Shown here one piece after another: positions 11,133-23,600 of a DNA stretch of 64,000 bases. A program made the translations under genes and the position numbers. The stretch's first letter is position 1. Each line of letters opens with the position of its first letter. Origin of the DNA: Holacanthus passer (taxonomy: Eukaryota > Chordata > Actinopteri > Pomacanthidae); contig JAFREQ010000076.1 in assembly GCA_025331565.1 (NCBI GenBank), positions 1,488,001 through 1,552,000 of the forward strand, read 5' to 3'. Below the pieces are notes generated by a model. It made no database searches. It saw only the letters and a list, made by a program, of their open reading frames with translations, and was not told the origin of the DNA.

Positions 11133-13720
11133 ACAATGACCTTCCCTTCCCCCAGTAAGGCAGAAATACAGGAGGTTAAATCAGTGAAAATATGCCTTTA
11201 AAACCTGACAGCATCTGTAGCCAAATGACCTTCTACTAAATGGTGTTATCAGAAGATGAACTTCCTCTGTTAGAAAAAGGGATTATTTGATGTCTTTTTT
11301 TGACCACAATGGTTTCAAATGCTTTTGGAATGACTCTCTTCAATAACACACTGAGGGTTTATAATACAGCATGTTGAGAGAGCTGGGATTGTTCCTGCTA
11401 AAACCAGTCTGGCTCCAGATTGAAGGCCACATTATGGCGTGGGGACATGTTGCTCCAGACCAGTGATCCCATAGTTAGCACAGAGCTACAGGAAATGCAA
11501 GAGAAGGTGAACAGTTCTGAGCAAAACAAACGCACTGAAGACAAGAAAATGAACCAACAAAAATAAAACTGTAAAAAAAAAAAAAAAAAAAAAAAACATT
11601 CTCAAGGGCTGGAGACTCATACAGATCAAAACGCAGTCTGAATATGATTGATGGACACAAATCACGGTTGATACAGTCACATAAATAACACTGCTGGCAG
11701 AGATGGAGACCACTCAAATAAAGTTACAACATTAAATCCATTCTGAGCAAAACCGTTACTACTAATCCAAGTTTTCTCTTTGTACAGTTTCTTATTGAAA
11801 TGGCTCTTGTTGGATCATGTGCATCACACAGCCCGCAAGCTACAATTTTTCTATCTAATGTCAGCGTCACGCTTAATCTGTTAAACTAATGCATTTATGA
11901 TGCTGCATTCTGTGTGGAGAGTCACAGAGGAGGATGTGCGCTGGAGGAAAAGACAAAGTCGCTTGTTACCGCCATGTTTGAGCTTAGCTCTGCTGTCATG
12001 TAAAATAATAGCTCCCAAATGAACCATTTCTCATCTTGTTACGTGAAATGTAGTTAAGCAGTGAGTTAAGGAATATAGCTGAAGAATATTGCTCCAAAAA
12101 AACTGAATACTGAATTGAAAATCAAAACTATTTCAGTACAGTTTAAAGAACAACACAAAACTTGAGAACACTGAATCATTAAAAAAAAAAAAAAATTGTA
12201 TTTTCTTCTCACACACACAAGTTAGCTGAACTCTTCGATTTCCTATGGAGACTTCTGTGCAAATGAATTGAAGCGTTGATATGAAAACAGTGTGTGAAAG
12301 ATACATAGTCACGTGTTTCTGAGGCACAATAACATAAAAGGACATCCAGAAGCCTGAAGTGATCTCAAACCCCTTTAGTGGTGCCCTGAGCAAAGACCAG
12401 GATGGGAAAACACACCAGCCACAGAGTCTGGAATTTTAAACGGATCAGGAGAGCAGGGAGGGTGAGGGGTTGTAGCTCTCAGCTCAAGTCCCAACTTTAA
12501 TAAGTAAGGAGGTGGCTGGTGGTTGTTTCCCATCTTGGCGAGACTCATGGACACGACTGAATCAAAGCCACGTCCACCCAACAATCACACAAACACACAC
12601 ACACACACTAACAACACACGAGAAAACTTTGCTCCCTTCCTTCATTACCACATAACTGTTATGAACCACAATATTATAACAAACAGCCAAACCCAACAAG
12701 AGTCAAACCGAGGATCCACTTCACAACTTGCCAACCAGTAACATACCAGACAGCCACCGAAAGTAACCAATCAGAGGATCCCGGGCTTTAAGGTCAGACA
12801 ATAAATACACAGATAATAACTAGACTATGGTGAAATATCGTCTCCTCGTCTCATACTTCAACTCCAACATTATAGTTTCCTCTTCGTCTTAAAAAAAAAA
12901 AAAAAAATCAATGGAGTGATTATTCACCCAGAAAATATTCCATCATTTACTCCCACATCTTCTTCAAGGCTCACATGACAAAGTGCCTCATTTTTAGGAA
13001 TTGTACTGCTTCATATTAAAAATATATTGGCCACTGAACCAAAGCGCTGACTCTCTGTCTGGGATTAAAAAAAAACAAACTACTGAAATTCCAATCTAGT
13101 ATACAGTAAGAGAGTGTTAGATAAATCAATTGATCCATTTACAGGTAAATTTACAATGCTAATAGCAGCAATTTTCAAGGAATCATTTGTGCAACATTTA
13201 TTAAAATAAAAAGGATTTATTAATTTTCATGCGATAAATGCATGTGTACAAGCATTTAAATATAAATAGTAAATTCACGCCTCTCAAATTAAGAAAGATA
13301 AAAAGAATGGAAAAACATATTGTATCCATAAAGATGATAGTGTTCGGACATACCGAGTGCCTTTATACACACACAGTACTCCAGATAACGTATTCATAAG
13401 CATGCATCTTCAAATCATCTCATCAGAAATCTGGATAGATTCCAGTATACATGGATAAAACTGAATGTCGCCCTAGAAACAGCTTACAGGCTGCAAAACC
13501 TGCCTCAGTGGACATCAAGAACATGTCAACTAGCATATTCAGGTTTGTCATCATCAGGATATGAACCTAGCCTGACCATTGTCAATCAGACGTGGATACC
13601 AAGTAATGATGAAATACTACTTTTCCATCATCAGCACATGCCTATTGCTCACTTGGTGAGACAGCATCACTTCAACTCAGGTTGACTCAAACACTTTACA
13701 CTGACCTCAGTTCAGGTTAT

Positions 13721-13982
13721 GAAAGGGGCACTCGCACAATTTAGCAAAGTGATTCTACAAAGTTAGGAAGGAAACTAGTGAGAGTCAGATTTAAAAATTT
13801 TTTTAGATTGAAGCAGCAGAGGCCGAGATATGCTGACTTTTAATGTGTATCAATATGGGTCAAGTTCCAAAAACACTAGAGCCTCTATCTCCCACAATGC
13901 AACTGTATCCTTTCTTTTGTTAGACTCTCGCCATGTGATACTTATGATGAGTAAACTAAAATTGGTGGAGTGCCCCTTTAAC
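13721..13982. mobile_element. Non-autonomous TTAA-type MITE (about 260 bp)
   Basis: The ends form inverted repeats: GAAAGGGGCACTCGCACAAT on the left, and TAAAGGGGCACTCCACCAAT read from the right. The right end abuts TTAA; the left TTAA has decayed. The interior (cccacaatgcaactgtatcc; gaggccgagatatgctgact) matches a MITE I know as common in percomorph genomes. TTAA targets suggest piggyBac or Kolobok mobilisation. It has no coding capacity. Confidence 0.75.
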
Positions 13983-14464
13983 TTATGGAAAAGTACTGAG
14001 TACACATATGTATTCTGTCTACATTCTTCATGAAATGATGGTATACATAAAATATGAAACAGCGCTGTGGTGTACTGCCAGTGCTTTCCCATTAATTCAT
14101 ACACAGAGAATAAGGTCACTGTGAAATGTTAAAGTCCCTCTGGAATGTGATCAATAAAAAACTAATTTAAAAAATCCCAAAGTCCGCCACAGCATCTTGT
14201 ATTTTCTTCTACAGACATGCCAGGAATGTTCAATCGGTCAGAACTGCTCTTGTGTTGAGTACTTTCCTAAAATATACAGCTCCCACTTGTGTCAGTTATT
14301 CAGAACCAAAAGATAAAAACTCTTTTAAAACAGATCAAATGCATAGAAGCAAATCAATTCTCTTCTCAAGCGTGAAACATCTGCGTGTCCATCTCACTTT
14401 CTTTTCCTCAACACATACACATGCCCATTTCCCACCACCACAATACCAAAGTACTACTCTAAAC

Positions 14465-14479
14465 AGCGCCTCCTGGTGT
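14465..14479 (-). promoter_or_regulatory. CTCF-like motif (minus orientation)
   Basis: Read on the minus strand the sequence is acaccaggaggcgct, close to the CTCF core. It points toward the plus-oriented motif at 11118. Confidence 0.45.
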
Positions 14480-15481
14480 CCACATGTCAGCCTCAGAGAA
14501 TAACCAGCAGAGCAGACATCTAGATGGCCCAGTCAGATGGAGAACACACTCTAGTTTAAAGGTCATCAACAATCATTTTCACATTACCAGTTGGTTCGAG
14601 GGTTAGGAGTTATCTGTTTACACTCTCTGTCTCGCTGCACCATGACCACAGACACGTTCTGCAAACATACAGATGCTTCTTATCCAACGTCTCCAGTGCA
14701 AAATCGACTTTTAAAGCCTCCCAGTTCAAGCAACTTGCTCCCGTAGTGGCTTTGTCCAACATGGACCCAACCTTTCCTGCTTTACACATATAATCTGCAA
14801 CATCGATACGACTAGGACAATATGAACTCATCTGTGCACACTGGGCAACACTGTACAACATTTACAAACACACACACACGCACACACGCCCCTCCTTGTC
14901 CTTTCCCCTCTGCAGTCCCTGAGATCACCTCACACTTAACTCAAGGCATTCTCTTAAACACAAACACAGCTCACAGAAATTAAATATACAGACAAACAAA
15001 TGCAAACCAAGCCATGGTGAAGGCACATTCTGGGAGGATCTATCTTCAAAAGAATTGAGAAGGAGTCCAGGAGGAGGCGACGTGTCTCGAACAATGAGTC
15101 AAAATGTCTGCAGACTGGACCTTGAGAGTTCAGGGGGGTGGCAGCCGGAGCAGGGGATTCTGGGACATAGAGTCTCAGGACTGTCTGGTAGAAACATCAT
15201 ATCCAGGGATGCAAACACATCACAGGTGAAAATCATTGACACTGGTTTGAGCTTTATGTCACCCTCACCCCAAATTAAAAAAAAAAATCTAATTTGATCT
15301 ATTTCCTTATTCACGAAGAACACAAAGGACATGGTCACATATCAGAATGCCCATACAGTATATTTTGATCTTTTCTAGCTATGACTAAGAATTACTAATC
15401 ATTATGAATTGTGATGAGAAGGAAAATAGAAGTGGCAAAAAAATCCAACAGCCAGCATCCACTTGGAAAAGATGAAACCTT

Positions 15482-15487
15482 TTTATT
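15482..15487 (-). promoter_or_regulatory. Candidate kif13b poly(A) signal
   Basis: AATAAA on the minus strand, 553 nt past the stop, with a U-rich stretch downstream (ttggatttttttg). Confidence 0.4.
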
Positions 15488-16039
15488 CTCTGAGCGTATT
15501 TCTGCACTCTAAATTGACCCCCATGCTCAAAATATATTTGCAGGAAAATTAAAAGTGACTCCTGCCAAAAAAGTGACTAGTTTGCATCCCTGTATATCAG
15601 CTCAGAAAGCATCTCTGAGACAAATCATCCAGTCTGCAGTGTCCGATCCAGACCCCTGCAGATCTCCGACACTCCAAACACGTCAAAGTCCGCACTGACT
15701 TCATCCTCAGCAGTCTTCCCACTGACCGCCATTCATTTAGTATTATTATCTTCCCACATGATAATAGTCCTTCCATGGACTTATATACTCCCCTATATAC
15801 TCTGCATAGTCTTTCATCAACTTACTTGCGTTCATTCTGAATGGTCTCTTCACTGTCTCTATTTTTATCCATTACCTGTGAATGGATGTAGTGAATGTAG
15901 TTTCAAACTATAGGAGGGTAGGCAGTATGTCAGTTCTGATGTGTGAGCCTGTTGCATAGCTGGGAGGAGACGAAGAGAAGGAGGAGGTGGAGGGCTGTGG
16001 GGAGTTCATCTCTCCCATCCAGCTCCTGGCTTCCCTGTC

Positions 16040-16245
16040 TCAACTGCTCCAGGACTTGCGGTTCTCCCCCCGGCGGGCAACAATGGCTTCTCCTCGCAGG
16101 ACTGGGACGTGGGCAGGAGCGGCAAACTCTCCCGTGCGCCGACTGGTCCGATCACGGCAGGAGAGTCGGTCTGGGCGAACCAGCACCCCATAACCAGGTT
16201 TACAGTGGAAATAGCGATGTCCTCCGACTGAGCCGTCATTTTTAC
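16040..16245 (-). CDS. kif13b: kif13b coding exon 38: CAP-Gly end and stop
   Basis: Acceptor tccatctag. Encodes GKNDGSVGGHRYFHCKPGYG and VLVRPDRL, which completes the CAP-Gly domain with its GKNDG tubulin/EB-tail-binding motif, then a basic tail ending ENRKSWSS. The stop TGA is at 16040-16042. Confidence 0.97.
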
Positions 16246-19200
16246 CTAGATGGAGAAAATAAAGAAGGTTATCACCACCAATAAGAAGTCATTCAGCACT
16301 TTAGTGCAGTCAGCTCCTCCAATCAAAGGCAGTATAAGAATCATGGCTCAGCTGATCATTCATAGTAGGGTTATTGTGGTTTCTCATATATCTGTGTCAT
16401 TTGGGTGAACTGACCCTTGTTAATTGTGTACCTACCTACAGGGGTGTCGAGCTCCACCCCCACCCACACTCCGTCAGCAAACTGCGTCATTCCCACATAG
16501 CGCACTGTCCCGGCCTTATTGCTTCCTACTGTAACATACGCCCCTTCCGTCAGCCAATCAGGCAGTGCGACATCATGGCTACGCTCTTCATCGTCCACAA
16601 AGATTTCCAGCCTCTCAAAGCCTTCACCTCCTCCTCCTCCTCCTGAGTTGACCAGCTTGTGTTCAGAGAAGGAGTTACCCGCAGTGATGTTGTTGTGATT
16701 GGCTGAGCTGTGGGATGCGGGTGGAGCCACAACGGCCATCTTGGGGCCACACTGAGAAGGAGAGGTCACAACATCGTTCCTATCAGCACCCTGCTGCTGG
16801 GGGTTTGTGGGTAACGTAGTCTCAGCAGCCAGGAGGGAGGAAGACGAGGAGGAAGGTTGGAGGACGTCAGACAGGGTAACTGTAGAAACACTACTGGAGA
16901 AATAGCCGCTTGATGACTGGCTGAGGGGGCTGAGGGGGGTAGTGTCATGCGGGTCATGCACAGGAAGAGGAGGGACTTCTGGGAACTCTGCCCGTCTGTC
17001 TTTGGTTGGGGGCCGTAGAATAGCAGTCTACAGGAAACCATTGGTTGCCACAGGACCGGAGGGACAGACGAGAGCATGCAGACAAGGCAAAACAACAAAA
17101 CAATGATCAGCAATGATCAACCTCCCCCAAAAATGGTACAATCACCCTTCGGACAAATCATTTGCTATAAGGTTTGCATCATCTGCTAATGTTTTCTTTT
17201 GACATTTACAGCCACATTCTGGTTAACTGCACAAATAACACAGTCGCCCTTTGGGCTAATAAATAAATTCATGAAAATGTCTCATAAGCACACAGTATAT
17301 AATGTACATATACATTTATGTAAAATTGTAAATTTCCCCACTGTGGGACGAATAAAGGTTTGTCTTATCTTATCTTATGTAAATGCTGTTTGCAGAAAGA
17401 GTGGAATAAAAAAAACAGGTCAGCTTCTAAGGGGAAGGTGGACAGGGACACGATCTCACCGTCTCTGCCTTGACTCGGCTGTCGTCCCCTCCTGATGTCA
17501 TGATGCGAGGAACATGCTGCTGAGCAACAACAAACAAGGTCATGACAAAGAAACAAGAACACTTGCCTTGCTGCCAGAGCTTGAAATGTATTAGTTGTAC
17601 CAGTCTAGCATATTTTACTACTAATTAGATTCTTGGCATTTTTAATTCTTATTCATTCAGCAAGACTGGCTAAAGCCCACCCTGCTCCACATTCACAGAT
17701 AGTATTGTGGGCTGTGCTGAGCTCTACTACACTGTCTCTGCTGACCTGCTGGTTGTGTGGCGAAGGTCTCAGCTCCTTCTTGTCGTCTCGTGCTGGGAAC
17801 AGAGACTTGAGCAGTTTGGGCATCTGAGGAACCAGCGCCTTAACTGAAAGATAAGAGGCAGCAAGTCCTGAACGACCTGGGGGAGGGGGTGAAGAGGTGA
17901 GAGGAGAGGAGGAGGAGAAGGAGGAAGAGGAGGAGAAGGAGGCAGAAGAGAGGAAGGAAGCAAGGAAAGATGAGCAGGTGTGGGAGGTAGAGGAGGTGTG
18001 ACAGATTAAGACAGGAAGTTGAAAGCGAGTCCAAGAAATGGCAAAAACCCCAACACAGTGATAGACAGAAGAAGACATCAGCCAGCCATAAGACACACTA
18101 ACACACAGCTGGTTGATTTAGCAATTACAATGTGATTAAAAAAAAACATTCTAATCAGTGGCTTGTGAAACAGAAATTAATAAAAAAATGATTGATTCTG
18201 TTCATTTTGTGAACGGAATTAATCTAAAGCACGTCACACTAACATGAATTCTGACATGGGCAAGAAATCACCATGAGACAGAGAAATCTTCAGATTGATC
18301 AGAGTGGACCAATTGACTAGACACTGAAAAGCTTTGGTAATGACTATGAGGAGAGAGGAGAAACAAGTTCACACCGTGTTACACAAAGCAGGCTACAGAA
18401 ATGGATGTAAGTGATATCACTAGAAAAGAAGGAAACGGAGTGGAGACCCAGCATTCAAAAATGTAAACAATGACACATGGGGTGATGTAGTGAGATGTGG
18501 TATTTTGGCAACATCAAACAGAAGGAGAAGAGATGGAAGGAGAGGTGAAGCAAAGCAATGCCAATGTATTATTGAGGTCAGCATATAGTAGAAATGGAAA
18601 AAGCAGTTTGGGAAGAAGAAGAGAGGAGGATGAAAGAACTGATAGGAGAGTAAGAGCTGGGAGTACAGAGGAATGTGACAAGGCTTTTATGGGAGAGAAC
18701 AGAAGATAGGAGAGACAGAGGGGGGAGAGGGAGGGGTTTACCTTGCTCTGATTCCTGGTTCTGTGGGGGCGTCATGCCGAAGGGAGTTGGGGATGAAGAA
18801 GGGGAGGTGGAGTAGGTGGAAGGGGAAGAGGCAGGCCTGGGGAGGGTGCGGTGAAACTGAGAAGGCATGAAGATGTCCTGCTGACTCTCCCATCGACCCT
18901 GAGAAACAGACAGGCAGAAAGATGACAGGACATAGGTTTGGAAAATAGCAAAATATGGTATCAGGGCAAAAATGTGTCTATTGTAGTACCACTGCTAAAT
19001 ATGAACAGATCAATACATGAGTACTTAATTCACCACTACTATAAACACTGAGGTCTTGTTTGGTATTTAGTTACACCAGACTAATAATTGCCACTGGATC
19101 ATAATTACTCACAACATATTTGAACTCATTATTTCGATGTACAGACAAAATCCAAAAAGTGCGTGTTACCTTATCGTCCAGCAGGCAGGTCGTGGACAGG

Positions 19201-20585
19201 TCTTGTCTACTTCCAGACAACTGAGGATGAATGGACAGAGAGAGAGTAAATTGAGAGAAATCATATTACATTGTAATATACTGCTCAGTATAATAGCACT
19301 GTATTCGTGTTTTACCCTGTGGACAGAAGGAGAACTTAGGCTCCTTCTGCTGCTCTTCCCTCTGCTCGTCAGTTGCTCCTTCACTGCCACCTCCTAAAAC
19401 GCACACAGGACATTTTCAACATATCGGAAAGCACAAAAAGTAAAAGTGTAAAAAAGAAAAACAAATTACAACTCTGATACATTTAATATTTTTACAAGCC
19501 TTCTCGGCTGTTGTGTGTGTTAAAACTTCAAACGGATCTAATTTCTGTTTACATGACTCTATCCATATCTCCAACAGTTTCTCCATCTACCTGTCTGAGT
19601 CGATCCAGAGTCAGGATGTTCTCCAGACTGAGGACACTGCGGAGGTATTTCTCAATTGCAGCCTCGTCATCAGCTGACTGGCTGTTGTGTGCACTGGCAG
19701 CGAGCCGGGCCAGCATCTCCCTGTCCTCTGAACCAGGGGCGTCCTGATGACACAAAACATCATAAAAGACATGTTTATTAACCATTGCTGCTGAGGGGTT
19801 CATCATCAAAACACTAAATGCCTGGTATATTCTCCTGGCCTTACCCCAGGGATGTTGGAGACCACCTCGAAGGTGACCCCACAGCCAGGTATAGTGCTGC
19901 GAGTGGACATCCTTTTGAGAAGGTTGTGGGCAAAACCCTGGCGGCCCGGGTTAACATTGACGCAGATCCTCTTTCTCAGGACCAGCTGCATGTCGGCAGG
20001 GTGACTGAGCTGAACCACCACTCGAACCGTCAGGTAGACCCGCTGCTCCGGCCACGCTCCCCCACGACTGAGCTGGGGACACTCATGGACGGTGGAGTCC
20101 CATGATGCCTCTGCTTTCACCTGAAGGGTCAGAAAAACAGAACCGTTTAATGAAACGTTCCCCAAATGGAGCTCAGGAATTCCTCAGAAAAATACCTCAT
20201 GCAGGTCCATCCTCACCTCTCCATCGTAGTGTTTGACGATCTGTAGGTCAAAGAAGTCGTCCTCATCCTCTCCACTCAGGGTGGCATCCCAACCACCAGC
20301 CTCAGGAACCTCAAACTGTCTTGAGAGCTGAGGTCATCAGCTGAGAAAATCAATAGAATAGATTATTAGCCTGCGAGCAGAAATACACGTGAGGAAGCAG
20401 ACAGTAAATTATTCAGCAAAGAAGTGACATACGTTTGAGGTTCAGGAAGACGACAGGAGTATGAGTCTCCATGCCTGGCAGAGGAACCCTGTGAAGAAAC
20501 ACACAATACACACTGTGAACAGCATATATACTTATCTGTGAAGGTGTGCTGACATTAAATATATCAAATCAGACACACCAACTCA

Positions 20586-20622
<37 letters not shown>

Positions 20623-23600
20623 CCATGTCTCATACCATTCAGCAGGTGCTCCAGGAATGCCGCTGCCAGCAGAGGGCACCATGACAGCGTTCCTCTCCTC
20701 TGTCAGAGTCAAGCGCCACTCCAGCAGCTGGGCCTCCCTCTCCATGTCATCCTCTGTTTTTTCTGTGAACACAACGTTCAAACATTAAACGCTTCCAACA
20801 CTAAAAGACACCTCAGCTTAACTAGTCTAATACTTAAGATGCCTACAAGCTGTAGACCACTACATCCCTGAGCAGAGGGCAGTGTTACAGATTTGTGTAA
20901 GTGTGCTGACGTATGTATGTGCATTACCTGCTTTGCTGACAACGCTCTGGAGGTGCTGGTCAAGGTATTCCTGTCTCTTGGTGAGAGCAGCTAACCACTG
21001 GCCCCGCATACGTTCTAGATCTCTTTCCTATACAACAAAATGGTCAATTAATCATCTTCAGTTCACCTGTAAATCAATGTATGACTTATTGAAAGAGGCA
21101 AACAGACTTACAGAGCTGTATTAAACTGGCCTACCTGATAACTGTCCATCTCATCTCCTTCCTGGTTTGTCGTCACGTTTCTGATCTCCACACAACCCAC
21201 TGACACTGCAAGTAGTATTTCTGCTATCAGAGGCATGGTGCCCGAGTCTTGAACTGAGCGCACGTCCACCTGGATTCGCCTTGACTGACCCTGGAGATGA
21301 GGAGATGCAGCAGAACAAATTCATTTAAAAGACAAGAAAAAGAAGTATTGAGACTATTTACAAGTTGACTTTTCAGCTGAAGTTTACTAGTTCCACCTGC
21401 TGTGACCAGGTTGACTGTGGTTGAATTCGGGCTGAGTCCTACCTGCCGAAGCTGGAAGATTCCTCCAGTCCGCACATCTCGAGCAGGAACCACCTCCACT
21501 GGGACAAAGTCTCCGTTCTCATTTATCTCCAGGATCTGAATCCACAGTTCCAGGCGCCGTGTTACCTCACTCCACCTACAAAAACCAACATTATTGGCTC
21601 ACCTGGACAAGGCTGGTGGATTATTTTTTTATCAGTTACTGGAAAGCTGCACGCAAAACAAAAAGTTAAGTGTGTGTGTCTACCTGTCTCGTAGTGTGCG
21701 TGTCTTGGCCTGGATGATGCTGAGGTCCCACAAGGCAGGGTTCCTCCCTGCATCAGCCTGTCTGTGTCCATAAACCTCGATGGCAACTGCCCCTTCAGTC
21801 AAGTATTCGATGAAATCCTCTGTTACTGACACTGCCAGTTCCTACAGGACCAAAGAAATACCAGTCTTATACCAGCAACTTAGAAGTGAGCACCCTTCAA
21901 CCACCTTTTATATAAATATTTGTTTTCCAGGCTTCACCTTGCAGCTGTCAAACACCACCATGCAGTGTGGATCCTTGGTGCTGGGTGATGAGGACGATGG
22001 GTCCACTTCAGGAGCCACGATGATGGGCTCAGGCTGGTCCCAGAATGCATACTGACAGAAGACGAAGTTGGACAGGTACTGGGGAAGACCAGTGGCCTGC
22101 AGGATCTTAATCTGTAGAGGATAGATAGGTCAAAGGTCATTTAAACAGATTTTCCAAAAGCAAAAACTAATGCAGTCTAACAAAATAGTCCCAACAAATA
22201 CTAAACATTATGACTTTTGCGAAGGGTTTATTGTAGGACCATTCTTTTTAACTTTGTGTACCTAATAAACTGGCAACTGAGTGCAGACTGGACATTAAAG
22301 CAGACTAAACACAATTAGTGCTCCATGAACTATAAAACAAAGCTCCTGGAATGACTGTAAATGACTGACTGAGCCAGGTCTGAATAACAGCAATAATTAA
22401 CTCTCCGTCCATCTTACCATGCAGACCAGCTTGCGATCCTGGACTTCAGTGTCTTGGTTGTTGTCGGATTCATCTCCTCCAGCCATGTTGTCCTCCAGTC
22501 CTCCTCCAACCCTCACCACCTCCACATGAAGACGCCCCGCCACCTGACCACAGGGAGAAGAGGGAAAAAAACACTTCAAAGCTACTCATCTACCATTTAG
22601 AGTTTGACTGTGGACACAGAGTTGATATTTTCTTTTTCCATCTTTTCTAGTATTTTGCAACCGCACTAGCATTCCAGCAACGTGACTATCATCTGAATAG
22701 CATGTGCTCTATGACTCTGATGTTTCCTGACAATCCATTATTGTTTTGAACTCCTGATCTCACGGTTTGAACAACTTATCTCACGGAGAGTCACAGTGAT
22801 TGCTAGGAAAGCAGAAAATCACAACAGAAGCAGCTGCTGAAATTTAGAATCCACAACAGAAACTACACTGAAGAAATTCATAATACATCAAGTTTAGAGA
22901 CTAATAAAAGCTCTGAAAAAGACATGTAGGAATTTAATGGTTAACCAATAAGTGACTATCCTGTGACTACCCACCTCCCCCTTCTGGTTGATGATGGGAA
23001 CAGCGTACTGCAGCTTGACGTCATAGAAGAGACAGGAAAGGAAGACATTGGCAACACCAATCAGACTGTGGTTTTCCTGCTCGTCGAAGAACGGGTCTGC
23101 TCGACGGAAATATGAGCGCATCACCTGAATGAGGAAAAAAGGAGAATGAGGAATACAACTTTATTTTACTGAAATGAAAGTTTTAGCACGTTAGCAAATA
23201 GGTCTCAAAAGTGCTCATCATTTATGATTCCATAAGCAGAACAAAGGCTATGTCCTCATTTCTCAGTATATACTTCATATAGTGGTTTGTATCGTATTGT
23301 ATTTGAGCCTGCACTCCTGTTCCTGTCCTAGTGACCCAACAGGGTTATTGTAAGACTTCACATGAAATATTTGTTTGGCTAACTCACAGGGTTGTCATGG
23401 TGATGTACGTGGTAGTCCTGCCATTCCTGGTACAGCTCTCTCATGTCGACCAGACGGTTCTCCATCTTCTCCAGACTCCAGATCTGCTTCCCTCGACACC
23501 GCCGTCGAACTTGGATTGCTGGTTCACTGAGCACCGCATCCCTCTACACACACATGCATATGCACACACACACACACACACGTATTTAGAGAACTGGCTG

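Larger units (their letters stand above)
8861..13215. other. Spacer between convergent gene ends
   Basis: No gene recognised. It holds a (CA)n run at 10180-10198, an A-run at 11572-11596, several AATAAA or TTTATT hexamers, and one strong CTCF-like motif at 11118-11132. The kif13b 3' UTR may reach into it: a minus-strand AATAAA is at 10033-10038. Confidence 0.6.
13216..16039 (-). other. kif13b: kif13b candidate 3' UTR
   Basis: The region follows the kif13b stop. Minus-strand AATAAA hexamers are at 15482-15487 and 13216-13221. It contains the TTAA MITE and a minus-orientation CTCF-like motif at 14465-14479. There is no coding signal. The extent is inferred; mammalian KIF13B also has a 3' UTR of a few kilobases. 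Confidence 0.45.

Noticed and set aside
17653..18096. 147-codon minus-strand frame as one exon
   Set aside because: Only 17746-17876 is coding (kif13b exon 35). The remainder is the pyrimidine-rich intron read through as Ser/Pro/Phe.
20866..20884. CTCF-like gagcagagggcagtg in a kif13b intron
   Set aside because: The match is weaker than the other motifs and is not distinctive.
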